A stretch of DNA of 64,000 bases, from contig NZ_AP025516.1 in assembly GCF_023169885.1 (NCBI RefSeq), forward strand, positions 1,883,501-1,947,500. The letters run 5' to 3'. The translations under genes and the position numbers were made by a program. This stretch comes from Desulfofustis limnaeus. Its GTDB lineage: Bacteria; Desulfobacterota; Desulfobulbia; Desulfobulbales; Desulfocapsaceae. Every line of letters begins with the position of its first letter. Within the stretch, counting starts at the first letter, position 1. This document shows positions 9,069 through 18,141 of the stretch, in pieces. The notes under the pieces were generated by a model. The model made no database searches. It was not told where the DNA came from and saw nothing but the letters and a program-made list of their open reading frames with translations.

Positions 9069-10214
9069 TCACGTGTTCTGCTGATCACCGCTGCTGATTT
9101 TTTCCTGCGCTCGGCCACTGACACTGATCAGGGTTCGGCGCAGTTCGGCTTCAAGAGTCTCCAACTGGAGGGCGGCATCGGCTCGTTTTTTCCGTCCTTC
9201 TTCGGCGATACTGAGGCTTTCCTCGATGGTCTGGATCAGTGATGCGTTGGCCTGCTTCACCGCTTCGATATCGAAAACGCCGCGTTCCATCTCGCGCCGC
9301 GCTTCGATGTTGCCCTGTCTGAGGTTCTCGGCGTTGGCCTTGAGTAATTCGTTGGTCAGATCAGTTGCAGAGCGGATCACGTCTGCCGCCTCGCGGGAGC
9401 GGTGGATAGTCACCGCCTGGGCCAGCTGCTGCCGCCACAGTGGCAAGGTGTTGGCCGTGGTGGAGACGATTTTGTTGATCAATCCCTTGTCGTTCTCCTG
9501 GACCAGGCGGATGCTCGGCAGACTCTGCATGGCTACCTGACGGGTCAATTTGAGATCATGCACCCGCCGCTCCAAGGCGTCACGGTTAGCGCGCAGATCA
9601 CGCAACTGCTGGGCCGCCGTCATCGATTTCCCCTCCTCCGCGGTGCGCACCATGGCCGGGATCTCCTGCCCGTCGAGCTGCCGGAGCTTTTTTTCTCCGG
9701 CGACAATATAGCGCTCCAGGTGATGGAAATACTCGAGATTGGCGGCATAGAGGCGATCGAGCTGGGCGATATCTTTCAAGAGTTGCGTTTTGTGCCGTTC
9801 CAGATCGTCGGCGATGGCATCGATCTGGTCGCGCACCTCCTCATAGCGCTGAAGAAATTCGGCCACCGGCTTGGTTTTTCCGAGTAGACGGGCAAACAGT
9901 CCCGGCTTGCTCTGCGGATCCAGAGAACCCACGTCGAAGTCACGCACCGTCGCGACCATCCGGTTGAGTGCCTCACCGGCGGGGCCGGTATCCTTATTGC
10001 GCACTCCCTCGAGCATATCGTCGGAGATGCCGGCTAACTGCTGCTGGATCGGGGCGCCGAAATAGAGCAGGGCGTGGGTGTCGTTGACATCGATCTGCTT
10101 GATCAGCGCATCAATTTCCGCTCGCTCCGGAGCAGCAGCCTCCTGGTAAGGCACCGGGGGATTGCCCTGCAACAGCTGTGCTTCAATAGTTTTCAGTTCC
10201 GTTTCGTTGATCAT
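9069..10214 (-). CDS. telA: TelA-family toxic anion resistance protein
   Basis: TelA/KlaA family, historically linked to tellurite and other toxic anion resistance; the molecular mechanism is unclear. At 381 residues it matches the usual length. It is almost entirely helical with long coiled-coil potential, and carries the family-like region LDRLYAANLEYFHHLERYIVAGEKKL and the block VHDLKLTRQVAMQSLPSIRLVQ.ND near its centre. There is no signal peptide. It follows xpaC by 61 nt, the usual pairing for this family, so the two products probably act together at the membrane. Confidence 0.88.
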   Translation of the reverse strand: MINETELKTIEAQLLQGNPPVPYQEAAAPERAEIDALIKQIDVNDTHALLYFGAPIQQQLAGISDDMLEGVRNKDTGPAGEALNRMVATVRDFDVGSLDPQSKPGLFARLLGKTKPVAEFLQRYEEVRDQIDAIADDLERHKTQLLKDIAQLDRLYAANLEYFHHLERYIVAGEKKLRQLDGQEIPAMVRTAEEGKSMTAAQQLRDLRANRDALERRVHDLKLTRQVAMQSLPSIRLVQENDKGLINKIVSTTANTLPLWRQQLAQAVTIHRSREAADVIRSATDLTNELLKANAENLRQGNIEARREMERGVFDIEAVKQANASLIQTIEESLSIAEEGRKKRADAALQLETLEAELRRTLISVSGRAQEKISSGDQQNT

Positions 10215-10275
10215 GCTTCCCGTTTCCTTATAGAGAGATGGGCGCCGAAACCCTCATCCGGCGCGGCAAATACTC

Positions 10276-11250
10276 CTACAATCCTTCGCTCTTCAACTGA
10301 TTTTCCAGCACTTCCATATCCACGTCGAGATCGCGCACGTCGTTGTCCAACAACCGTTGGTACTGCTTTCCGAACACCTCCTCAATGGTTACCAGCACCC
10401 GCCGAAAATTGTCTTCAAGGATCGGGGTACGCAGCTGGGTATGGGTCTCGGCATAGCCTTTGACGACTCGTTCCGCGCCATCGAGATAGGTGGTGAGAAA
10501 TTTGCGCGCCCGGCGGAAATCTCTCGGGTCGCGCGCGATCTCGAAAAGAATGTCCCGGGCAAGAGCGATAATTCGGGTGAGGCGCTCGTTCAACTCGTGC
10601 TGATTGATGCGATTGCCGGCCTGCTCAATGCTGAAGATTTGCCGCTCAGCCAGCTGCAGCGCTTCTCTGATCGCCGGTTGCAGGCTGGCGGCATCCCCTT
10701 TCACCAGCCGAGGGATCTGGTGCCCATCGATACCATAGAGCAGGATGTAGGCGGCCAAGGCACCGATGCCAAAACCAATGGCGATGGGCAGATCGTGGCC
10801 GGCACCGAACCCGGCGGTCACGGCGGTGGCCAGGGCGATTGTCAGCCCGCCCATGGTCTTCAATGGCCAGCGGATGCCCTTTTGGAAGCGCAACTGCCGG
10901 TGCATGATCGCCTGGCGAAAACCATGCCGGGTCAGGATGGCGCCTGCCAGAAACAGGCCATAGGCGCAACCGTTGCCGACAAAGGCAGCGAATTGTCCGC
11001 TGGCCAGGGCTATGAGCATGGCAGGAATCAACGGCAGCGGCAACAACCAGAGCAGCCTTGATTTTCGCGGCGTCAGGGCAGCCGCCTGCCGCCTGCGCTG
11101 GCGATAGTTCTTAAGGGCCTGCACCTTCTGTCGAGCCAGCTTCTCCGCATCGGCTGCCCCTCTGGGGAGCCACTGCGCCACGCGCTTTGTCCCCTCCGTG
11201 GCCATCGCTGCAAGGGTCCGGGTCCATGGTCGAGGTGGTCTTTCGGCCAT
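10276..11250 (-). CDS. xpaC: XpaC-like membrane protein (5-bromo-4-chloroindolyl phosphate hydrolysis family)
   Basis: XpaC family partner of TelA. The basic N-terminus (about 60 residues) precedes three or four hydrophobic segments (LLWLLPLPLIPAMLIALASG, CAYGLFLAGAIL, TIALATAVTAGFGAG, IAIGFGIGALAAYILLYGI), followed by a cytoplasmic helical domain ending in EVFGKQYQRLLDNDVRDLDVDMEVLENQL, a typical end of this family. The family name comes from a phenotype; real activity is unknown. The ATG at 11250 lies 2 nt after the stop of a 29-residue membrane microprotein, which indicates translational coupling. Confidence 0.82.
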   Translation of the reverse strand: MAERPPRPWTRTLAAMATEGTKRVAQWLPRGAADAEKLARQKVQALKNYRQRRRQAAALTPRKSRLLWLLPLPLIPAMLIALASGQFAAFVGNGCAYGLFLAGAILTRHGFRQAIMHRQLRFQKGIRWPLKTMGGLTIALATAVTAGFGAGHDLPIAIGFGIGALAAYILLYGIDGHQIPRLVKGDAASLQPAIREALQLAERQIFSIEQAGNRINQHELNERLTRIIALARDILFEIARDPRDFRRARKFLTTYLDGAERVVKGYAETHTQLRTPILEDNFRRVLVTIEEVFGKQYQRLLDNDVRDLDVDMEVLENQLKSEGL

Positions 11251-11252
11251 GG

Positions 11253-11342
11253 TTAAACAGCCAAAAGCGCCTGCACGGTGGCCACGCCGACGGTGGCAAA
11301 CAACAGGATCAGCCCAAGTACTTTACGGAAAAAAGTCGGCAC
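11253..11342 (-). CDS. 29-residue single-span membrane microprotein upstream of xpaC
   Basis: A tiny open frame not normally annotated. It begins with GTG at 11342, preceded by GAGGAGG (plus strand cctcctc, 11352-11358) about 9 nt upstream, encodes MPTFFRKVLGLILLFATVGV followed by ATVQALLAV, and ends with TAA only 2 nt before the xpaC ATG. The charged start followed by one hydrophobic span is typical of a small inner-membrane peptide. xpaC has no ribosome site of its own outside this frame, so coupling is likely. The strong ribosome site and tight spacing are what support it; no homolog is known to me. Confidence 0.65.
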   Translation of the reverse strand: MPTFFRKVLGLILLFATVGVATVQALLAV

Positions 11343-11522
11343 GGTGATTTTCCTCCTCGCCTATTGCTTCTTCACAAGTAGTCTCTTCGCATCCAGAAGA
11401 GCGGCAGACCGGCACGTATCGATACTTCCTTTCTGATTATCTCTTGTGCTGCATACAGTAAGTATGAAAACGGCAAGCGTGAATGGCGCTCTACCGAAGT
11501 TTCCCTTTTTGGTTTTTCCCAA

Positions 11523-11556
11523 TAAAAAAGGGCCCAGAGAATGTCTCTAAGCCCTT
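11523..11556 (-). terminator. Rho-independent terminator downstream of tRNA-Thr
   Basis: On the minus strand AAGGGCTTAGAGA and TCTCTGGGCCCTT form a 13-bp stem with one G-T pair and a 3-nt loop, followed by a run of six T. It sits just after the tRNA 3' end. Confidence 0.85.
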
Positions 11557-11564
11557 GATTTTCC

Positions 11565-11640
11565 TGGAGCCACCGAGCGGACTTGAACCGCTGACCTGAT
11601 GATTACGAATCAACTGCTCTACCAACTGAGCTACGGTGGC
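11565..11640 (-). tRNA. tRNA-Thr (anticodon CGT)
   Basis: 76 nt on the minus strand with acceptor stem GCCACCG/CGGTGGC, D-loop TAGCTCAGTTGGTAGAGC, anticodon loop TTCGTAA, T-arm GCGGTTCAAGTCCGC and an encoded CCA. Anticodon CGT reads ACG (Thr). The cloverleaf is complete. A strong promoter lies just upstream and a terminator just downstream, so it is a single-gene transcript. Confidence 0.97.
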
Positions 11641-11654
11641 TGAAGCGTGACGTG

Positions 11655-11683
11655 TTTATAGCAGGATCACCATGAAAATTCAA
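11655..11683 (-). promoter_or_regulatory. Sigma-70-type promoter of tRNA-Thr
   Basis: Minus strand TTGAAT (-35, plus 11678-11683), 17-nt spacer, TATAAA (-10, plus 11655-11660). The expected start is a few bases before the mature tRNA 5' end at 11640. Confidence 0.7.
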
Positions 11684-11890
11684 CACCATTCCCGGCAAGC
11701 AAGCACCAATGATGCCATCGGTCGATGAATAATTATCGTGAATCGGCTAGAGTATAAACTCGACTTGGGTCATTGGCAACGGAGCCGGTCGCCAACGACT
11801 CCAGTTTACCGGACCTGATCAACTTCGAAGCGGCACCTTTCAGCGTTTTCGTAGCTGCCGCAATGATCGACCTCGTTTTTCACATGCACC
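11684..11890. other. Intergenic region upstream of the TorD-like gene
   Basis: No gene seen. A TATAAA at 11753-11758 could be a -10 for the downstream plus-strand pair, but the -35 region is poor. Confidence 0.3.
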
Positions 11891-12502
11891 ATGGACGACC
11901 TGAACCGTGACATCATCAAGACGCGATTGCGATTTCTCGATCTGATCAAGTCCTTCTTTCTTGAACCGCCGGATGCAGAGCGGTTGAGCCGCTGGCGCGG
12001 GATGTTCCACGCCTTATCCGGCACTCTCGGCGCCACACGGCTGGACGCGGCCATTCAGAACCTCGCTCATCGACTGGAAACCGATCGATTAAAAGAGCTG
12101 CAAGCCGATTATAAGCAAATCTTTTCACCTGGGTCCGGGACGCAACCGCTCACCCTTGCCGCCAACCTGGACGTCAATGAAGAGGTTTTTCCGAAGCCGG
12201 ACGAGGCGCTGAGAATCTTTTTTTCCGAAGCTGGCCTCGAGCCGGCTGACACCTCGGCGATCACCCTGTTGGATGCCCAGATATCTCTTATCAAAAGTGA
12301 AAAGGCCGGGTATCCGACATCACCGTGGCAGGCTCGGCTGGTTTCCGCCTTTCTGGTGCCTTTTTTTGAACGATTAGTGCTATCGTTGCAATCCTGCTGC
12401 CGGGCATCCTTCTATTACGACTGCTGTGTCTTCTCTCTTGCCTACCTGGAGGTGGAGCAAGCACTGTTCAGCCACCAGGAATTGAATGCAGGCGTGTCAT
12501 GA
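11891..12502 (+). CDS. TorD/DmsD-like molybdoenzyme chaperone
   Basis: All-helical cytoplasmic protein of about 200 residues resembling the TorD family, which guards folding and Tat export of molybdopterin oxidoreductases. Family-like points are the DYKQIFSPG segment (cf. DYxxLF), a central FFSEAGLEPAD, and a C-terminal stretch AFLVPFFERLVLSLQ...SFYYDCCVFSLAYLEVEQ. The similarity is by pattern and is not strong. Its last codons overlap the start of the nonaheme cytochrome gene (ATGA), so the two are translated together. No molybdoenzyme gene is next to it in this window. The ATG at 11891 lacks an obvious ribosome site. Confidence 0.6.
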   Translation: MDDLNRDIIKTRLRFLDLIKSFFLEPPDAERLSRWRGMFHALSGTLGATRLDAAIQNLAHRLETDRLKELQADYKQIFSPGSGTQPLTLAANLDVNEEVFPKPDEALRIFFSEAGLEPADTSAITLLDAQISLIKSEKAGYPTSPWQARLVSAFLVPFFERLVLSLQSCCRASFYYDCCVFSLAYLEVEQALFSHQELNAGVS

Positions 12503-14082
12503 TCGATCTCAAGCAACCATTTCCAGTTCCATCTGCAATCAATCCGTGCCGCCGACAGGTTGTTGCGTCTGGTTTCCCAAAGGTTGTTACCCAGGTTCGA
12601 ACCACGAGGGTTGGGCGCCTTATCCGGTTGTCGGTTCTTGCCGTGGTTGTCCTCGCAGTCATCGGCTGCTCCGAGGAAGAAAAAAATGGAACAGCAGCCG
12701 ACACCTCCGCGGGTTCCTCCGCCTGCCTTTCCTGCCATGCGCTGCAGCTTGACGAACCGCACCAAATGGCCTGTACCGTCTGCCATGCCGGCAACGACCA
12801 GACCCAAGAGGGCGACGAGGCGCACCGCAATCTGATCGCCAACCCCGCCGCTGCGGAGCATGCCGGCCAGGTATGCGGCGGGTGCCACGGAACTGCCGTG
12901 GCCATGGTCGCCACCAATGATCACTACACGTTGAGCGGCCATCTCAACACCGTTCGCGCCGCTTTCGGGCTGCCCGAGCAACCACCGGACCCGCAGGCGC
13001 TGCAAGCGGCAGCCGACCCGGCCACCGCGGCAGAGTTACTCGACGACGTGTTGCGCCGCCGCTGCCTGCGCTGTCATGTCTATTACCAGGGCGACGCATA
13101 TCCGGCGGTCCGGCGGGGGCTCGGCTGTGCCGCCTGCCATACGCAACCGCAGGAATTCTCTGCCGGAAATCACTCGATCACCAAACCGCAGAAAGACACG
13201 GTCTGCCTCTCCTGCCATTACTCCAACCATGTGGGGTTCGATTATCACGGCCGGTACGAACACGATTTCAATCAGGAATATCGCACCCCGTATCTCGCCC
13301 CGACCGATATTCAGCCGCCCTATGGGGTCGAATATCATCAATTGGAGGGTGACGTCCATTTCCAGGCCGGTCTGGTCTGCGTCGATTGTCACGATCAGTC
13401 CGGAGTCATGGGCGCCGCCCCTCCTCCCTCCTGCACCGGTTGCCATGAGTATGAATCCATTGCTGGCCGCGGCTCGGCGGCCGCCAGTCCGGCGGCGGCA
13501 CAACGCATCTTCACCTCATCGGCGACCGGGCTACAGCTGCCCATTCCAGCCTTGCGCCATCCGGCGCACAACGTCTACCGGGATAAGGCCACCTGCCTCG
13601 CCTGCCACGCCCGTTGGACGTTCAACGACGGTACCACGCACCTACTGCGCATCGATCACGACGACCTCTACGACTATTTCCGGCTCAGTGTCGACGGCAG
13701 TTCCGAGGTGCAGCGAATCATCGGTAGCCACATAGATTTTGACGGGGAGTGGCTCGACCCGGTGATGACCGACAAGTTCACCGGCGACGAAATGGTCGGG
13801 ATCTGGCTGCAAGGATACCTCGAACGGCGCTGGGAGCGGTTTCAGCTCACCCGCGACAAATCCGGTCGGATAACTCCCGGCCGGCCCATCGTCGACCTGC
13901 GTCTGTCGTGGATCGATGGTGATGAGAACGTGCGCTTCGACAACCTGCAGCCGGTACCGGAGCAACCGACCCTGCTCCCGTATGCGCCGCATACGGTCGG
14001 CCCGGCCGGCTTGTTCTATGAAGAACGACTGCGCCGCTTCGAGATCGACGAATTGTCGCTGCGCCCCGAACAGATCCGCTAA
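12499..14082 (+). CDS. Nonaheme c-type cytochrome lipoprotein
   Basis: Secreted electron-transfer protein with nine CxxCH heme sites (CLSCH, CTVCH, CGGCH, CLRCH, CAACH, CLSCH, CVDCH, CTGCH, CLACH). A basic N-terminus of about 40 residues leads to the hydrophobic segment LIRLSVLAVVVLAVIGC, a lipobox that would anchor the mature protein by Cys. Hemes are confined to about residues 75-370; the last ~150 residues are heme-free and may be a binding or partner domain. The start ATG overlaps the upstream TorD-like stop. Likely acts in the periplasm or at the outer membrane in a quinol or terminal-reductase chain; the partner is not evident here. Confidence 0.9.
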   Translation: MIDLKQPFPVPSAINPCRRQVVASGFPKVVTQVRTTRVGRLIRLSVLAVVVLAVIGCSEEEKNGTAADTSAGSSACLSCHALQLDEPHQMACTVCHAGNDQTQEGDEAHRNLIANPAAAEHAGQVCGGCHGTAVAMVATNDHYTLSGHLNTVRAAFGLPEQPPDPQALQAAADPATAAELLDDVLRRRCLRCHVYYQGDAYPAVRRGLGCAACHTQPQEFSAGNHSITKPQKDTVCLSCHYSNHVGFDYHGRYEHDFNQEYRTPYLAPTDIQPPYGVEYHQLEGDVHFQAGLVCVDCHDQSGVMGAAPPPSCTGCHEYESIAGRGSAAASPAAAQRIFTSSATGLQLPIPALRHPAHNVYRDKATCLACHARWTFNDGTTHLLRIDHDDLYDYFRLSVDGSSEVQRIIGSHIDFDGEWLDPVMTDKFTGDEMVGIWLQGYLERRWERFQLTRDKSGRITPGRPIVDLRLSWIDGDENVRFDNLQPVPEQPTLLPYAPHTVGPAGLFYEERLRRFEIDELSLRPEQIR

Positions 14083-14174
14083 AAAGATTGAATCGTCTGC
14101 CGATATGTTTTAAAGAATCGAACTGATAGGGTGTTTCTGCAGGTGACCAAAAACAGGGAGTGATCGGCACGACG

Positions 14175-14936
14175 ATGCTTGAGTTTTTCGCCCGCACCGG
14201 TTTCATTGTACGCAACCTACTCGTTTTCTTCTGCTTCTTCCTGCTGCTCGCCATGGGAGCAACGATGGCCGTCGCCTCCACCGGCAGCGGCTACCTGCAT
14301 CCAACCCAGCGCCCCTATCGCATCAACAATCAGGTCTATTACCCGATCCCGACAGCTTACGGGTTTGCGCAGACCGGTATTGCCTCCTGGTATGGTGACG
14401 ACTTTCACGGACGCCCCACCTCGAACGGTGAACCATACGACATGCATGGCATGACCGCGGCGCACAAGACCCTGCCCATGGGCACGATGCTTTTGGTCAA
14501 GAATCTGGAAAACGGTCAGGAGATCGTCGTCCGGATCAACGACCGGGGGCCGTTTGTCCAAGGCCGGATCATCGATCTCAGCTATTCGGCGGCCAAACAG
14601 CTCAACATCGTCGGCAACGGTACGGCCAATGTTCGCATCACGGCGCTCAGTAGCGACAAGAACAACGAGTCGCAACTGATGGAGATGGCGCAGCGCTTCT
14701 ATTCCGGTGATTTTTACGTGCAGATCGGAGCCTTCGCCGAAACCGATAACGCCCTGCGGCTGCAGAATCGCTTCCTGCAGGCGGGTCACAAGACCCTGAT
14801 CCAGAAGTATGAGGAAGACAACGGCACCTACTACCGGGTGCATGTGTACGTGGGCAAGACCCTGCAAGGGGCCGAACAGGCCCGCACCATTCTCGAGAAA
14901 CGCGGCTATCGCAACGCCTTCGTCATCGCCCGTTAA
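14175..14936 (+). CDS. rlpA: RlpA-family septal lytic transglycosylase (DPBB + SPOR)
   Basis: Cell-envelope protein that cleaves or binds denuded peptidoglycan. A hydrophobic signal segment (LLVFFCFFLLLAMGATMAVAS) is followed by a double-psi beta-barrel with the family motifs GIASWYGDDFHGRPTSNGE, MTAAHKTLPMG and VRINDRGPFVQGRIIDLS, then a C-terminal SPOR domain (YVQIGAFAETDNALRL...YYRVHVYVGKT). No lipobox Cys is visible after the signal, unlike E. coli RlpA. The ATG at 14175 is preferred; the open frame also allows a GTG at 14160. Confidence 0.9.
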   Translation: MLEFFARTGFIVRNLLVFFCFFLLLAMGATMAVASTGSGYLHPTQRPYRINNQVYYPIPTAYGFAQTGIASWYGDDFHGRPTSNGEPYDMHGMTAAHKTLPMGTMLLVKNLENGQEIVVRINDRGPFVQGRIIDLSYSAAKQLNIVGNGTANVRITALSSDKNNESQLMEMAQRFYSGDFYVQIGAFAETDNALRLQNRFLQAGHKTLIQKYEEDNGTYYRVHVYVGKTLQGAEQARTILEKRGYRNAFVIAR

Positions 14937-14975
14937 GAAGATTCCGGCCGGCCCTGGCGTTTTGCGTTGCAAGGT

Positions 14976-15629
14976 TCATCGAGCAGCCAATTCGTAACGG
15001 CGAACCGTCGCAACCAGGTGCTCCAGGAGCCGAGGGTCCTTTTTTCCCGGACTCGTCTCCACGCCGGAATTGACATCGATGGCGTAGGGATGAACAGCCT
15101 GCAGTGCGTCAATCACGTTGTCCGGTGCCAGGCCTCCGGCCAAAATCAGCGGGAGACGCAGATCGAGGGAACCGACCAGGGTCCAGTCGAACACCCGACC
15201 GGTTCCCCCCGCCGTCCCCTGCACATAGGTATCGAGCAGGATACTGTGCACCACCCCCTGATAGCCGTTCACCTCAGGCACTCCCCGGTCGCCGCCGATG
15301 CGCAGCGCTTTACAGACGGAGAGACTGCGGCGCCACTCCAGCAGAGCTCGACAATAGGTCGGTGCTTCGCTGCCGTGCAGTTGCACCTGCGTCAGTCCGC
15401 ACCGATCAACGATATCCCGCACCGGCGCTTCCTCCAGGTCGCGAAACACCCCGACCCGACCGACAAAGGGCGGCAAGCAGGCAATTATCGCCGCTGCCCG
15501 TTCGGGCGACAGATAGCGCGGGCTTTCCGGGACAAAGATAAAACCAAGAGCGTCGACACCGGCGGCCACCGCCGCTTCGGCATCCTCGGCCCGGGTGATG
15601 CCGCACACCTTGATACGAACCCGTCGCAT
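14976..15629 (-). CDS. trpF: Phosphoribosylanthranilate isomerase
   Basis: Third step of the committed tryptophan pathway: isomerises phosphoribosylanthranilate to CdRP. TIM-barrel of 217 residues with the N-terminal KVCGIT (catalytic Cys), QLHGSE, LILAGGLAPDNV phosphate loop and DVNSGVE. The frame extends 32 codons upstream, but ATG 15629 overlaps the trpC stop by one base (TGATG), the normal coupled start. Last gene of trpEGDCF; no trpB or trpA follows, the next gene (rlpA) being convergent. Confidence 0.96.
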   Translation of the reverse strand: MRRVRIKVCGITRAEDAEAAVAAGVDALGFIFVPESPRYLSPERAAAIIACLPPFVGRVGVFRDLEEAPVRDIVDRCGLTQVQLHGSEAPTYCRALLEWRRSLSVCKALRIGGDRGVPEVNGYQGVVHSILLDTYVQGTAGGTGRVFDWTLVGSLDLRLPLILAGGLAPDNVIDALQAVHPYAIDVNSGVETSPGKKDPRLLEHLVATVRRYELAAR

Positions 15630-16423
15630 CACGCTGGCGCTGCCGGGGACACGCCCCGTAATCGATGCAGGAGGTCGCTGCCGGCTCCGGCGCGCATCAA
15701 CGACTCGCCGATCAAGGCGGCACACACTCCCTGGCGTTTCAGGAGTTCCATATCGGCCGGGGACTGCAGGCCCGATTCGGAGACCACCGGTATGGCATCC
15801 GGAATGATCTTTTTCAGGCGCAGCGTGGTGCCGATATCGACACTGAAATCCCTGAGGTTGCGATTGTTGACCCCGATCAACTCGGCCCCTGCCGCCACCG
15901 CCGCCTCCACCTCAGGCTCGTCATGCACTTCCACCAGGCTGTCCATCCCCAACTCCGCGGCATAGAGCCGGTAGTCCCGGAGTTGCTCCACATCCAGGAT
16001 GGCGGCGATCAGCAGCACGGCATCGGCGCCATGGGCCCGGGCCTCTTCGATCTGCATCCGGTCAATGATAAAATCCTTGCGCAAGACAGGCAGATGCACC
16101 GCCTCTCGAACCTGCAGCAGGTAGAGCAGACTGCCCTGGAAAAAGTCGACATCGGTGAGCACCGACAATGCGCTCGCCCCCTGATCCCGATAGTTGACGG
16201 CGATCCTGACCGGATCGAAATCGGCGCAGATGACGCCCTTGGACGGAGAGGCCTTTTTGATTTCGGCAATCACCGCCACCCCCGGATCGGCCAGGAGCGC
16301 CTGCCGAAATCCCCGGGGCGGCGCAGGCTCCCGCTCTTTGTAGGGATGGGGGAGGACGATACCGGTGGTGCGCAAGGCCGCCACCTCTTCTTTTTTCCGT
16401 GCGACAATTCGATCGAGAATCAT
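15629..16423 (-). CDS. trpC: Indole-3-glycerol phosphate synthase
   Basis: Closes the ring of CdRP to indole-3-glycerol phosphate. 264 residues; TIM-barrel motifs VIAEIKKASPSKG, LPVLRKDFIID, GVNNRNLRDFSVD and VVSESGL are all present. Not fused to trpF, unlike enterics. 30 nt downstream of trpD and overlapping trpF. Confidence 0.97.
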   Translation of the reverse strand: MILDRIVARKKEEVAALRTTGIVLPHPYKEREPAPPRGFRQALLADPGVAVIAEIKKASPSKGVICADFDPVRIAVNYRDQGASALSVLTDVDFFQGSLLYLLQVREAVHLPVLRKDFIIDRMQIEEARAHGADAVLLIAAILDVEQLRDYRLYAAELGMDSLVEVHDEPEVEAAVAAGAELIGVNNRNLRDFSVDIGTTLRLKKIIPDAIPVVSESGLQSPADMELLKRQGVCAALIGESLMRAGAGSDLLHRLRGVSPAAPA

Positions 16424-16453
16424 GGTGTTCTCAGCGGCTAAGGGGTGAGTCGG

Positions 16454-17491
16454 TCAGGCGAAACGGGTGCTGGCGACAATCAGGTCCTCAAGCTTGGCCA
16501 GGGCCCGGCCGCTGTCAATACATTCGGCAGCCAGGGCGATACCCGCCTGCAGATCGTCAGCCGCTCCGGCGGCCAGGAGTGCCGCGCCGCTGTTCAGCAA
16601 CACCATGTCGCGCCGGGGACCCGGGGTGCCGGCCAGGATGTCTTTCATCATGGCTGCCGACTCGACGCTGTCCCGCCCGCCCTTGAGCGAATCGAGGCTG
16701 GTCCTGGGCAAACCAACCTCTTCCGGCGTGATGCGGTAGCTGCTGACCTGGCCATCCCGCAACTCCGCCACCAGGGTACTGCCGGTGATGGTCAACTCGT
16801 CGAGATTGCCTTCCCCATGCACCACCAGGGCACGTCTCGAGCCGAGCCGGCCGAGTACCTCGGCCAGTTGCTCGGTCAACTCGGCGGCAAAGACGCCGAG
16901 CACCTGGACATTGGCCCCGGCGGGGTTGGTCAACGGACCGAGGATGTTGAAGATGGTTCTGATGCCGATTTCCCGGCGCGGCCCGATGGCATATTTCATG
17001 GCACCGTGCAGGGCCGGGGCAAAGAGAAAGCCGATACCGGTGCGCCTGATGCACTCCCCAACCTGTTCGGGCGTCAGGTCCAGCCTGACCCCGGCCGCCT
17101 CCAGGACATCGGCGGAGCCGCAGGAACTGGAGACCGAGCGGTTGCCGTGTTTGGCCACGGTAAAACCACATCCGGCCACGACAAACGCCGAGGTGGTGGA
17201 GACGTTGAAGGTCCCGGAACAATCGCCACCGGTCCCGCAGGTATCGATCACCGTGCCGCCTGCGGCCATGTCGACTCCGGTATCGACCGTCTTCGCTTTC
17301 TCCCGCATGACTCGGACGGCCCCGGCGATCTCGTCGACCGTTTCCCCTTTCATGCGCAGTCCGGTCAAAAAGGAGCCGATCTGGGCCGGGGTGGCGGCTC
17401 CGCTCATGATCTCAGTCATCACCTGGTACATCTCCAATTCGGAGAGATGGACCCGATTGACTACCTGGGTGATCGCTTCTCTGATCGTCAT
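16454..17491 (-). CDS. trpD: Anthranilate phosphoribosyltransferase
   Basis: Transfers phosphoribose from PRPP to anthranilate. 345 residues with the PRPP/metal motif [38 protein letters not shown] and the distal [18 protein letters not shown]. Standalone (not fused to the glutamine amidotransferase). 35 nt downstream of trpG. Confidence 0.97.
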   Translation of the reverse strand: MTIREAITQVVNRVHLSELEMYQVMTEIMSGAATPAQIGSFLTGLRMKGETVDEIAGAVRVMREKAKTVDTGVDMAAGGTVIDTCGTGGDCSGTFNVSTTSAFVVAGCGFTVAKHGNRSVSSSCGSADVLEAAGVRLDLTPEQVGECIRRTGIGFLFAPALHGAMKYAIGPRREIGIRTIFNILGPLTNPAGANVQVLGVFAAELTEQLAEVLGRLGSRRALVVHGEGNLDELTITGSTLVAELRDGQVSSYRITPEEVGLPRTSLDSLKGGRDSVESAAMMKDILAGTPGPRRDMVLLNSGAALLAAGAADDLQAGIALAAECIDSGRALAKLEDLIVASTRFA

Positions 17492-17526
17492 CTGGTTTGC
17501 CTCGTTGATGTTCCGCGGGTAACCGC

Positions 17527-18138
17527 TTAACCGGCGCGCCCGAGCAGTTGCAGGTAATCGGGAGCGAGGAAATTACGCAGCAGGTAACGGCCGGCGGAGG
17601 TCATGATCGATTCCGGATGAAATTGTACCCCTTCCACCGGCAGCGTGCGATGCCGCACCCCCATCAATTCCTGCTGGTCGGTGCGCGCGGTCGCCTCCAG
17701 GCACTCGGGCAGAGTGTGATCCCGCACCACCAGGGAGTGGTAGCGCATACCGTCAAAAGGATTGGGCAACCCGGTAAAGACCCCGCGGCCGTCGTGAAAG
17801 ATGGGGCTGGTTTTCCCGTGCATGATCCGGTCGGCACGCACCACTTCCCCGCCGAAGGCTTCTCCTATCGCCTGATGTCCGAGGCAGATACCGAGAAGCG
17901 GCACCGTTGGCCCGAATGTCGTGATGACCGCAATGGAGATACCGGCCTCTTTCGGTGTACACGGGCCGGGCGAGATGATCAGGCGACGCGGCGCCAAATC
18001 CCGAAGTTCCTCAAGCGTAATCTGGTCGTTGCGGAAGACGCGGACGGTCTCCCGAACTCCGCTTTCCTCGTTCAGATCGGCGATGGTCTGAACGATGTTG
18101 TAGGTGAACGAATCGTAATTGTCGATAATGATTATCAT
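17527..18138 (-). CDS. trpG: Anthranilate synthase component II (glutamine amidotransferase)
   Basis: Class I amidotransferase that supplies ammonia to TrpE. The catalytic Cys sits in [11 protein letters not shown] and the His-Glu pair in [10 protein letters not shown]; oxyanion motif [12 protein letters not shown] is present. Only 3 nt separate it from trpE. Such subunits often also serve PabB in folate synthesis; no pabB is seen in the window. Confidence 0.96.
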   Translation of the reverse strand: MIIIIDNYDSFTYNIVQTIADLNEESGVRETVRVFRNDQITLEELRDLAPRRLIISPGPCTPKEAGISIAVITTFGPTVPLLGICLGHQAIGEAFGGEVVRADRIMHGKTSPIFHDGRGVFTGLPNPFDGMRYHSLVVRDHTLPECLEATARTDQQELMGVRHRTLPVEGVQFHPESIMTSAGRYLLRNFLAPDYLQLLGRAG

Positions 18139-18141
18139 CGC

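Noticed and set aside
16445..17530. 361-codon plus-strand frame opposite trpD
   Set aside because: Shadow of trpD in GC-rich sequence; low-complexity Gly/Asp/His-rich composition.
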